This document shows positions 8,462-15,665 of a stretch of 64,000 nucleotides of DNA, piece after piece. The DNA is taken from NCBI RefSeq assembly GCF_025833875.1, contig NZ_JAOYOD010000001.1:4154001-4218000 (forward strand). Direction: 5' to 3'. Made by a program: the position numbers and the translations under genes. Below the pieces are notes generated by a model that was not told the DNA's origin, made no database searches, and was given only the letters and a program-made list of their open reading frames with translations. The stretch's first letter is position 1, and every line of letters starts with the position of its first letter. The DNA comes from Reichenbachiella ulvae. GTDB lineage: Bacteria; Bacteroidota; Bacteroidia; Cytophagales; Cyclobacteriaceae.

Positions 8462-9612
8462 CACACAGACCGAAACGCTCGCAATAACTTATTGACATCT
8501 CGCTCGTCGTTGTACACATGAGGAGACACACGCATGAATGAGCCACGCATGGATACGCTCACTTTGTTTACTTTGAGTGCCGTGGCTATAGCGGCCTGCT
8601 TTTCTTTTGGTATCAAAATACCGAAAAGGTGTGCCGATCGATCTTCATCCTTTTCTATATAGTAGCCCATTGACTGGATTTCTTCTATGGCAGGAGCCAT
8701 CAACTCACTGCAATAGGTTTGAATTTCTGCTGGTTGCCAGCGAATCACTTGCTTGAGGGATTCTATTAGTATGGGGTTGAGGATGAAATTGCTTTTCTCT
8801 CCTACGCCAAATCGATCGGCTCCTGGCTGGTAGTCGTCTTTGTAGTTGACCAATCCGGTAAAATCCTCACTGTCGCGACGATTGATCCAGTTTTGCTCTA
8901 TGGGTTCGGCCTGATCGAATTTCTCTCCATAGTAGGCTATGCCAATGCTGTATGGCCCAAGCAACCACTTGTAGGCCGCAACCACGAGTGCATCCGGCTT
9001 GATCTCCTGCACATCGAAAGGCAGCGCACCGATGGACTGGGTACCGTCAATGATCAACAGTGCATCGACCTCATCGCAGCGTTTGCGGATCGCCATCAGA
9101 TCGAACAAGGTACCGTCTGCCCAGTGGGTATGGCCGAGTGCTATCACTTTGGTTTTCTGATCGATTGCTTCTAATATTTTTTCATTCCATTGCTTGCCCC
9201 TGTTTTCGGTAGTATCGGGTACTTCGATGATTTTCAGCTCTGCATCGGCGTTTTTGCAAGCCGTCATCCAGGGATAGACATTGCTGGGGAATTGGTCTCC
9301 GCATACAACAATGTTTTCATCTTTTAACAGATCGAGATTGTGCACCACCTGTGCCATACCATAGGATACAGAGGGAATCATCGTGATTCTTTCCTTTTCT
9401 GCATTAATCAATTGTGAATAAAGCAGCTTGATCGTGTCCAGATCGTGGAAGAAATCATCTGGTGAGATCAAGTTAGGTTGACGCTTTTTGGCGATTCCCT
9501 TTCTGCCGGCCTTTTCGGCTTTTTTCAGCAAGGGAGCCATGTAGGCGCAGTTGAGATAAGCGTATTTCTTGTTAAGCAGGAATTTGCTTTTTTGGCATTT
9601 CATTTTGGGCAA
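8458..9612 (-). CDS. Class V aminotransferase-fold PLP enzyme
   Basis: A 384-aa PLP-dependent enzyme of the class V (cysteine desulfurase/kynureninase-like) fold. PLP ligands are visible: Asp189 in 'IIDGTQSIGA', the Lys215 Schiff base in 'AAYKWLLGPY', and 'GHTHWADG' at about 160. The substrate cannot be predicted; selenocysteine lyase, isopenicillin-epimerase-like and desulfurase-like enzymes all share these motifs. No SufE or IscU partner is nearby, which argues against a dedicated Fe-S role. Confidence 0.85.
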   Translation of the reverse strand: MPKMKCQKSKFLLNKKYAYLNCAYMAPLLKKAEKAGRKGIAKKRQPNLISPDDFFHDLDTIKLLYSQLINAEKERITMIPSVSYGMAQVVHNLDLLKDENIVVCGDQFPSNVYPWMTACKNADAELKIIEVPDTTENRGKQWNEKILEAIDQKTKVIALGHTHWADGTLFDLMAIRKRCDEVDALLIIDGTQSIGALPFDVQEIKPDALVVAAYKWLLGPYSIGIAYYGEKFDQAEPIEQNWINRRDSEDFTGLVNYKDDYQPGADRFGVGEKSNFILNPILIESLKQVIRWQPAEIQTYCSELMAPAIEEIQSMGYYIEKDEDRSAHLFGILIPKEKQAAIATALKVNKVSVSMRGSFMRVSPHVYNDERDVNKLLRAFRSVC

Positions 9613-9667
9613 GGATTATATTGTATCTTGGCTCTATTCAAATTGACATTTGTAAACTTAGTAAGCT

Positions 9668-10621
9668 TTGCTGGTACTACATCTCATAAAAATAAGGTTT
9701 AAGCAAATGATTCGGCTTTTGACAGAAGCGGGCTTATGGAGGACAATTTTGTTGGTAATGATTGTTGCCTGCGTTTCAGTTTTTGCCTTCATCAGTCTTA
9801 GTCAAAAGCCGAATGTGTACTATGTACTCGGGATCACCATGACCTTGCTATCCGGTCTTCATTACAAAAGGTCGGATATAGTTTTTCTTCACTTGATTTC
9901 AGCTCGAACTTTTGTCATTCTTTTGCTGGAATATATTGTGTTGCTGCTCCCTCTATTGATCATGCTTGCAGTTTATGGTTGGTGGCTGTCCATGCTAGTA
10001 CTGATCTCTTTTGCTCTCGTTATCTCTCTGGTTCCTTCAGAATCAAATCCCCTTTCGAAGATTCGCAACCCCTTGCCTCAAGCAGTATTGGGTACCAGTT
10101 TTGAATGGAAAGCTGGCGTAAGAAAGTTCGGCTATTTACTACTATTGCTGGTATTAATAGGTTTAGGGGCTTCTTTTTTCTTGTTTAGTGTTCCACTGGC
10201 TATCTTTCTGATCGGTTTGATTGTTTATGGCTTCTACGAAAAATCGGAACACTATGCTTTACTAATCGTTTTTGAAAGAAGGCCAAGTGCCTTTCTTTGG
10301 TTAAAAGTAACACAGGTTGTTTTGCAGTTTTCAGTACTCATTGCGCCTTTGGTTTTGGCCTTTGTTTGGATGCATAGCTCGCTTTGGTACATTGTAGTTA
10401 TCGAATGGTTGATTTTTTTATTTGTCTTCAATTATACTGTGTTGCTGAAATATGCATTTTACAAAAGCAATCCTTCGGATAAAGTACCTCCACTTTTTGC
10501 AGCGTTGGGTTTAGGTAGTTTTTTCTTGCCACCATTACTTCTATTGATATGGATTTTGAGCATTTACTTTTGCAGAAAATCCCTGTCCAACTTATCCATT
10601 TATATAGATGATTTCGATTAA
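9668..10621 (+). CDS. ABC-2-type exporter membrane subunit
   Basis: A 317-aa integral membrane protein with roughly eight hydrophobic segments. The N-terminal pattern 'LHLIKIRFKQMIRLL' is like that of ABC exporter permeases. A TTG start at 9668, two codons after an in-frame stop, keeps this N-terminus; the first ATG is at 9707 and would remove it. The 3' end overlaps the ATPase gene by 14 bp, so the two are a transporter pair. The substrate is unknown. Confidence 0.8.
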   Translation: MLVLHLIKIRFKQMIRLLTEAGLWRTILLVMIVACVSVFAFISLSQKPNVYYVLGITMTLLSGLHYKRSDIVFLHLISARTFVILLLEYIVLLLPLLIMLAVYGWWLSMLVLISFALVISLVPSESNPLSKIRNPLPQAVLGTSFEWKAGVRKFGYLLLLLVLIGLGASFFLFSVPLAIFLIGLIVYGFYEKSEHYALLIVFERRPSAFLWLKVTQVVLQFSVLIAPLVLAFVWMHSSLWYIVVIEWLIFLFVFNYTVLLKYAFYKSNPSDKVPPLFAALGLGSFFLPPLLLLIWILSIYFCRKSLSNLSIYIDDFD

Positions 10622-11282
10622 AAACCTGAAAGTGAAATATGACCAACCCGTGCTGGATGACCTGTCGCTTGATCTTGAAGCTGGCTGTGTGCATGGCTTA
10701 GTGGGAGTCAATGGCTCGGGAAAAACAACCTTACTGAACACCTTGTTTGGACTGACAAAATCAGGTTCTGGTTCTGTTTTGTTCAATGGACAACCTATGA
10801 CAAAAGAGTCTTGCTCGTTTCTTCCCACAGAAAACTTCTACTATTCTTATATCACGGGCCGAGAGTATTTAAGCTTGTTCAAAACGGCTCATTTTGAATT
10901 GGACAAATGGAAAGAATTGTTTCATTTACCTCTGGATGAGAGAGTGGAAACATATTCTACTGGTATGAAAAAGAAGCTGTCACTGCTAGCAATCATCGGC
11001 CAAGACAAAGAGGTAATTATGCTGGACGAGCCGTACAATGGCCTAGACATGGAATCAGCCCAAATTTTACAAATGATACTCGAAAGGCTCAAAAAGAAAA
11101 AGACCGTCATTGTAACCTCCCATATCATCCAAAGTCTCACTCGTGTTTGCGATTGGATTCATCATTTGGAAAAGGGGAGGATAAAAAATAGTGTTGGAAA
11201 TGATCAATTCGATGAATTGGAGACTGCTATAGCCGAAAACATTAAATCTAGGAATAATGATCTTCTAAATGAACTCCTATGA
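10608..11282 (+). CDS. ABC transporter ATP-binding protein
   Basis: A 224-aa nucleotide-binding subunit. Walker A is GVNGSGKT (33-40), the degenerate signature is YSTGMKKKLSLL, Walker B is VIMLDEP, and the switch His is in 'VTSHII'. The signature lacks the usual LSGGQ and instead reads STGMKKK, as in CcmA/DrrA-type exporter ATPases. It overlaps the permease gene by 14 bp and overlaps the Rieske gene as ATGA. Confidence 0.93.
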   Translation: MISIKNLKVKYDQPVLDDLSLDLEAGCVHGLVGVNGSGKTTLLNTLFGLTKSGSGSVLFNGQPMTKESCSFLPTENFYYSYITGREYLSLFKTAHFELDKWKELFHLPLDERVETYSTGMKKKLSLLAIIGQDKEVIMLDEPYNGLDMESAQILQMILERLKKKKTVIVTSHIIQSLTRVCDWIHHLEKGRIKNSVGNDQFDELETAIAENIKSRNNDLLNELL

Positions 11283-11599
11283 ATAAAGTACTCATTTTCG
11301 ATAGCAAAGAAAAAGCAGAAAAGACGGTAGCGGCGAATAAAATTGTAAAGCTACAGATCGATGACCAGCGTATCTGTCTGGCTCGGAGAGGAGGTGAATT
11401 TTATGCCTTTGAAGAAAAATGCCCGCATATGAGCGAGGACTTGGGCAAAGGCCGTATCAATCCACTGGGCGAAGTGGTCTGCCCCTGGCACGACTATCGA
11501 TTCAATATGGCAAGTGGCGAGGAGGCTGACAGTCGCTGTAGGGATTTGAAACGATATGAACTATTGTGGGAGGCGGACCAACTCTTTGTAATGATATAG
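11279..11599 (+). CDS. Rieske [2Fe-2S] ferredoxin-like protein
   Basis: A 106-aa single-domain Rieske protein. Cluster ligands are Cys48 and His50 (CPH) and Cys68 and His71 (CPWH). It resembles the soluble ferredoxins of dioxygenase systems and the NirD-like domain, and could carry electrons to an unidentified oxygenase. The start overlaps the ATPase stop (ATGA), so it is co-translated with the exporter, which is an unusual partner. The gene ends 2 bp from the convergent lyase gene. Confidence 0.9.
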   Translation: MNKVLIFDSKEKAEKTVAANKIVKLQIDDQRICLARRGGEFYAFEEKCPHMSEDLGKGRINPLGEVVCPWHDYRFNMASGEEADSRCRDLKRYELLWEADQLFVMI

Positions 11600-11601
11600 T
11601 T

Positions 11602-12420
11602 TTAGAGAACATCTGCTTTATCAGTAGAGACGATCCAGTCATCCATCCATATATAACAATCTTCCCCTGGAGCCCACTCGATATCTGCTCCACCATGAAA
11701 GGTAGAGATGTAAAAGTTATCAATCAGGCTGCCATCATTGACAAATTGGATTCCTGTTTTTAGTAGTGCTGGATTTCTATTGATCCAAATTTCGACTTCA
11801 CCATCCTTGTTATTGTCAGAATTGATTTTGACTCGTTCGGTGACCTGATACCATTGGCCTTTTTCGAATACCACTTGCTGTTCGCCATTCATTAGAGGAA
11901 TGTCCTCCCCATACTTTCCTGGCTTGTCCATGTGATAGAGATAGAGTACTGCCTCTCCGCCCTTTCGCCACATCAGCCTTGCAGTGAAGCCGTTGGTTCC
12001 GTCGCAAGTTTGTCCACCGCTGCAATTATCCCCAGTAGCCAGACCGGGGAGCTTCCCTCCTTCGTGTTTGCCACCCCAATCGAAATTGTCACTGAAATAA
12101 AGCCAATAGGAAATGTAGACTTCTTTTTTACCCTCAAAATTCAGTGGAACCTGTGCACCACCCTGACTCGGTCCGACTGCATCTTTCGGATATTTGACTC
12201 GAATGGAAAATTTACCCGTGTGCGCCTGGGTGCTGTCAACTATCACTCTTGATTCGTCAAACCCAGCTGTCCAATCAAATGAAAAGCCGTCTTTTTTTAA
12301 GTGAGCCGAAGTATAGCTGTCCCCGTGGTTCCAATTTTCGAATGATTGGTTGTAAATTATTTGGGTCTGTGATGAGATCATAGATCCCATGAGCATGCTA
12401 AGTAGAAAAATCTTTTTCAT
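11602..12420 (-). CDS. Secreted polysaccharide lyase, PL14-like
   Basis: A 272-aa exported protein with a signal peptide (1-18). It carries the pattern of family 14 polysaccharide lyases (alginate/glucuronan lyase fold): 'GGKLPGLATG', a Cys-bearing loop (Cys133, Cys138 region), 'GFTARLMWRKGG', 'GQWYQV', and 'ISTFHGGADIEWAP' near the end. Such enzymes cleave uronate-rich polymers by beta-elimination. No SusCD pair or other carbohydrate-active gene is adjacent. The family call rests on remembered motifs, and the substrate is open. Confidence 0.7.
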   Translation of the reverse strand: MKKIFLLSMLMGSMISSQTQIIYNQSFENWNHGDSYTSAHLKKDGFSFDWTAGFDESRVIVDSTQAHTGKFSIRVKYPKDAVGPSQGGAQVPLNFEGKKEVYISYWLYFSDNFDWGGKHEGGKLPGLATGDNCSGGQTCDGTNGFTARLMWRKGGEAVLYLYHMDKPGKYGEDIPLMNGEQQVVFEKGQWYQVTERVKINSDNNKDGEVEIWINRNPALLKTGIQFVNDGSLIDNFYISTFHGGADIEWAPGEDCYIWMDDWIVSTDKADVL

Positions 12421-12429
12421 GTTTCTAAT

Positions 12430-12681
12430 CTACATCTTTAAATACATCCGGTTGATGGCATGATCAAAATGGGAAAGCAAATACCTGTTTTCTTCCAAAA
12501 GAATAGATATTTGAGCCATTTCGAGTAGTTGGATGGATTCAACATTGTTTAGATTATCAAAGAGGTGTTTTTTGTCTGTGTTGTCTGGAATATTCTGGTT
12601 GAAGAAATCTTCTACGAGATGACTATCCGTAAGGAGATGTTGGTCATAGGTTTCTAAACAATCATGTACCAATTGGGTCAA
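12430..12681 (-). CDS. Small hypothetical protein downstream of a lipoprotein gene
   Basis: An 83-aa soluble, mainly helical protein, not recognised. The frame starts with TTG inside TTGA, which is also the stop of the upstream lipoprotein gene, suggesting termination-reinitiation. An internal ATG would leave under 30 codons, so TTG is the only reasonable start. It lies 9 bp upstream of the lyase gene on the same strand. Coding status is moderately supported by this tight packing. Confidence 0.5.
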   Translation of the reverse strand: MTQLVHDCLETYDQHLLTDSHLVEDFFNQNIPDNTDKKHLFDNLNNVESIQLLEMAQISILLEENRYLLSHFDHAINRMYLKM

Positions 12682-13037
12682 TTTTTAGTGACATTTCGAT
12701 TTCTAAATTTGAAGGTATGAGGGTAATAGGTGTTTTTTATTGACCAATGATGTTTGGCTGATGTTGGATTGGGTTGCAAAGAATCGATTGAGATATCGAG
12801 AATCTTAGTTTTTACAGTTTCTAATCTGTCGATTTGTTGGTCAACATAGGGCCTTAAGGAATGATGGTTCGAATTCATTTTATAAAGAATTCGACTCAAT
12901 TCTTGATTTTGGTGGATAAGTGCCTGTACTTCAAATTTGAGCACACGCAATTTTTGCTGCCTGACTATTTCTTCATGTGATTCATTTTGGCAAGCTGAGA
13001 AGAATAGAACTATTAAAACTAATTGGAAGGTTTTCAT
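12678..13037 (-). CDS. Small lipoprotein
   Basis: A 119-aa protein with a short signal sequence and lipobox FSAC (Cys at 16), followed by a charged helical region that looks like a coiled coil (about 20-90). No family is recognised. Its stop overlaps the TTG of the next small gene. Both genes are read toward the lyase gene, so the three may form one transcript. Confidence 0.6.
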   Translation of the reverse strand: MKTFQLVLIVLFFSACQNESHEEIVRQQKLRVLKFEVQALIHQNQELSRILYKMNSNHHSLRPYVDQQIDRLETVKTKILDISIDSLQPNPTSAKHHWSIKNTYYPHTFKFRNRNVTKN

Positions 13038-13103
13038 ATTTCAATTTACCTCCCTTTGGATAAAAGCCCAAAAACCTTCTTGTTATAGAATTGATGCAGA
13101 TTT

Positions 13104-14564
13104 TTAATCCAAATCTGGAAGTGTGTAGTCAGTAAACATACTAGGCTCTGCCATCATTTTTTCTATTTCTTCTGATTGTCTTGGGGCTCTAATCGATAAG
13201 TTTTCACACCCATCTTCTGTCACAAGGTAATCATCCTCGATGCGCACTGGGATATTCCACCATTTTTTGGCGGCTGGGCTTCCTTCCGGAATATAAATGC
13301 CTGGTTCGATGGTGATCACCATATTTTTTTCCAATCGATCGTAAATCCCCTTGTCGTGTACATCTAGCCCTATATGGTGACAGCAGCCATGAGGGTAGTA
13401 GCGGTTGCGACCTGTGTCGGGGTTGATGATGTCTATCTCCTTTGTGCTTTTATAGATTCCCAATTCCACCAGACCTTCGTTTACGATTTTGGCGGTGATA
13501 TCGTAGAGTGTCGAGAAGGGCAACCCAATCTGGCAAGAATCTGCGGCTGCCTGCTGTGCCTCATAGACCAGGTCGTAAATGAGTTTTTGTTCCTCAGTAA
13601 ATTTTCCATTGACGGGAATCGTACGAGTAACGTCCGCAGTATATCCGTGATACTCTGCTCCTAAATCCATGAGTATCAGTTCGCCATCTTCTATGGCTGG
13701 CTTGTAGTTGTCGATGTAGTGAAGGACACATCCATTGTGACCTGCTCCTACTATACTGGGATAACCTTCGTATTCGGCCTGGTATTTTTTGAAAATGAAT
13801 TCGTGCATGCCCTGCACTTCGGTTTCGGACATACCAGGTTTCATGGCTTTCATTACTTCTACCTGGCCAATGGCAGATATACTTACTGCTTTGCGGAGTA
13901 GGTCTAGCTCTGCTTCTGTTTTGATCTCACGGAGTTCGGTCATATATAGGTCGAGCAATACAACATCCAGATTGTTGGATTGTGGTTCGATGTTGAGATC
14001 GTTCTGGTTGTAGTTGACCTTGTCTTTGAACTGCGCAATTAGATCATAAAGATCACCTTCTTCTTCGGTCTGCCTTACATCGTTCATGAAATCATAGAAC
14101 AGTACTTTGTCGAATTTGGAAAAATCCAGATTGAAGGATTCGAATCTGGGTGTTTCGAAAACCACCTCCATTTTCAATTTGTCTTTGGCCCCATCTTTTC
14201 CTAAGCGATAGCCATCGTACAATTCGGCCAGTGCATTTTTTGATCTAACGAAGAGAATTTCGTCGAACCTCTTTCCTTCTACTTTTTGCTCTTCTTTGAA
14301 AATGAGCAAAACGGAATGTGGCTCTCTATGCCCTGTCAAATACATGAAGTTAGGGTCTTGATGATAGATGTAGTCTACATCATTGGCACGGTTGCGGATG
14401 GGATTAGAGAAAAAAACTGCGACTGAGTTGTCGGGCATTTTGTCTCTTAGGGCCTGCCTTCTTTCGGCATGAAAGTCCATCGGTAAATAATCATCGGGTT
14501 GTGCCTGGAGTAAAAGAGAAAATAAACTCAAGCAAAGGGTCAATGTAAGGGCTAATGATTTCAT
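13104..14564 (-). CDS. pepP: Exported Xaa-Pro aminopeptidase (M24B)
   Basis: A 486-aa metallo-aminopeptidase of the pita-bread fold that removes N-terminal residues preceding proline. A signal peptide (1-21) precedes the aminopeptidase P N-domain (about 30-190) and the catalytic domain. Metal ligands lie in 'LMDLGAEYHGYTADVTRT' (two Asp), 'HGCCHHIGLDVHD' (His), 'ITIEPGIYIPEG' (Glu) and 'VRIEDDYLVT' (Glu). Location in the periplasm is inferred from the signal peptide. Confidence 0.93.
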   Translation of the reverse strand: MKSLALTLTLCLSLFSLLLQAQPDDYLPMDFHAERRQALRDKMPDNSVAVFFSNPIRNRANDVDYIYHQDPNFMYLTGHREPHSVLLIFKEEQKVEGKRFDEILFVRSKNALAELYDGYRLGKDGAKDKLKMEVVFETPRFESFNLDFSKFDKVLFYDFMNDVRQTEEEGDLYDLIAQFKDKVNYNQNDLNIEPQSNNLDVVLLDLYMTELREIKTEAELDLLRKAVSISAIGQVEVMKAMKPGMSETEVQGMHEFIFKKYQAEYEGYPSIVGAGHNGCVLHYIDNYKPAIEDGELILMDLGAEYHGYTADVTRTIPVNGKFTEEQKLIYDLVYEAQQAAADSCQIGLPFSTLYDITAKIVNEGLVELGIYKSTKEIDIINPDTGRNRYYPHGCCHHIGLDVHDKGIYDRLEKNMVITIEPGIYIPEGSPAAKKWWNIPVRIEDDYLVTEDGCENLSIRAPRQSEEIEKMMAEPSMFTDYTLPDLD

Positions 14565-14633
14565 ATAGACAAGATAGCTGGAGAATGAGGAGAAGTCAAA
14601 TCAAAAAATGATGAGTGGTCAAAAACTCAGACA

Positions 14634-14667
14634 TAAAAAAACCCTGATCGTAAATGATCAGGGTTTT
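14634..14667 (-). terminator. Intrinsic terminator of the desaturase gene
   Basis: ACCCTGATC (14641-14649) pairs with GATCAGGGT (14656-14664) around GTAAAT, with A tracts on the left and T tracts on the right. On the minus strand it lies 23 bp after the desaturase stop and ends in a run of T. It also has a T run on the plus strand, but no plus-strand gene ends there. Confidence 0.85.
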
Positions 14668-14687
14668 AATTTTTCATAATGCAGTGC

Positions 14688-15458
14688 TTAGGCTGCTTTT
14701 TTAAGATTTTCTCGTTTCACAGAAACTTCCAGTCTCTTGATGTGAATCATTCCGAGTTTGTCCATTACCCACATGATCACATAGGTAGGATCTACTTCGT
14801 GCCATCTCACTCCACCGAAGTTGGCTCTGTTGCCATGCTTGTGGTGATTGTTGTGATAGCCTTCTCCCATCATTAGGATGTCTACTGGCAACAGGTTCTT
14901 AGAAGTATCGCCAACTTTGAAATTGACATAACCATAGATATGAGCAAACCAGTTGATAATTGCACCGTGGATAGGCGCCATCAAAAATGCTACTGGAAGG
15001 AATGCCCACTGCCACCATGCAGTTGCAAATTGATAGAAAAACAAGGTGTACAATGCACCCCACATCAATCTAGATACCCAAGATCTGGCGAATTTGTCAA
15101 ACAATGGCCACTCAGGTACGTTTTCAGTAAATCTTGGCTCAACCTCTACTTGTTTAGCAGTGATAGCTGAGTAAGTGTTTTTTGTTCTCCACATCATCGA
15201 GAACATGTTGTCGTCGTATTTTGGCGAATGCGGATCCTTTTCGGTATCAGCATAGGCATGGTGCATACGGTGCATTACACCATAGCCATAGGCGCTCAGG
15301 TAGTTTGAACCCTGAAAGACCCATGTTAAAATAAAAGTCAATTTTTCACCAAATTTGGACATGGTGAAGGACTGGTGTGCAGAATACCTGTGCAAGAAGA
15401 AGGTCTGGAAGAACAATCCTCCGTACCACATCACCAACATAAATATTAAAATTTCCAT
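14688..15458 (-). CDS. Acyl-CoA desaturase, delta-9 type
   Basis: A membrane di-iron fatty acid desaturase, 256 aa from the ATG at 15458; a longer frame to 15497 adds only a polar tail. The three histidine boxes are HRYSAH (23-28), HRMHH (63-67) and HNNHH (202-206), and two paired transmembrane hairpins are visible. It introduces a double bond into acyl chains for membrane fluidity. A strong terminator follows, so it is monocistronic. Confidence 0.93.
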   Translation of the reverse strand: MEILIFMLVMWYGGLFFQTFFLHRYSAHQSFTMSKFGEKLTFILTWVFQGSNYLSAYGYGVMHRMHHAYADTEKDPHSPKYDDNMFSMMWRTKNTYSAITAKQVEVEPRFTENVPEWPLFDKFARSWVSRLMWGALYTLFFYQFATAWWQWAFLPVAFLMAPIHGAIINWFAHIYGYVNFKVGDTSKNLLPVDILMMGEGYHNNHHKHGNRANFGGVRWHEVDPTYVIMWVMDKLGMIHIKRLEVSVKRENLKKAA

Positions 15459-15570
15459 AATTCTCCGTTGTTTCGGTTTCCTATAAGACAATGTCAATTC
15501 GGGTTTGTGACAAAAAGCAGAAAAAACTTTTCAATTTTTTTTAATCAGCGGTAAATCATCTTCGTATGTC

Positions 15571-15578
15571 TATTTTTG
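15571..15578 (+). promoter_or_regulatory. Candidate -7 element upstream of uvrA
   Basis: TATTTTTG fits TAnnTTTG. It lies directly before the palindromic repeat, 88 bp upstream of the uvrA start. No TTG at the usual spacing is seen upstream. Confidence 0.3.
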
Positions 15579-15641
15579 CCTGCCTGTCGGCAGACAGGCC
15601 TGCCTGTTGAACAGACAAGCGCGTTTGCCAATAGGCAGGCA
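15577..15641. repeat. GC-rich nested palindrome in the uvrA leader
   Basis: TGCCTGCCT (15577-15585) and AGGCAGGCA (15633-15641) are perfect inverted arms. Inside, GCCTGTC (15582-15588) pairs with GACAGGC (15593-15599) around GGCA, and another copy of CTGCCTGTT/AACAGAC follows. The composition and the repeated CTGCCTG unit look like a dispersed REP-type repeat and not like coding DNA. The open frame through it, in phase with uvrA, is considered spurious. Confidence 0.65.
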
Positions 15642-15665
15642 GATTATAAATTTCCACATCCCAAA

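Noticed and set aside
15576..15665. N-terminal extension of uvrA
   Set aside because: The 30 extra codons run through a GC-rich palindromic repeat and have no counterpart in UvrA; the ATG at 15666 gives the expected start.
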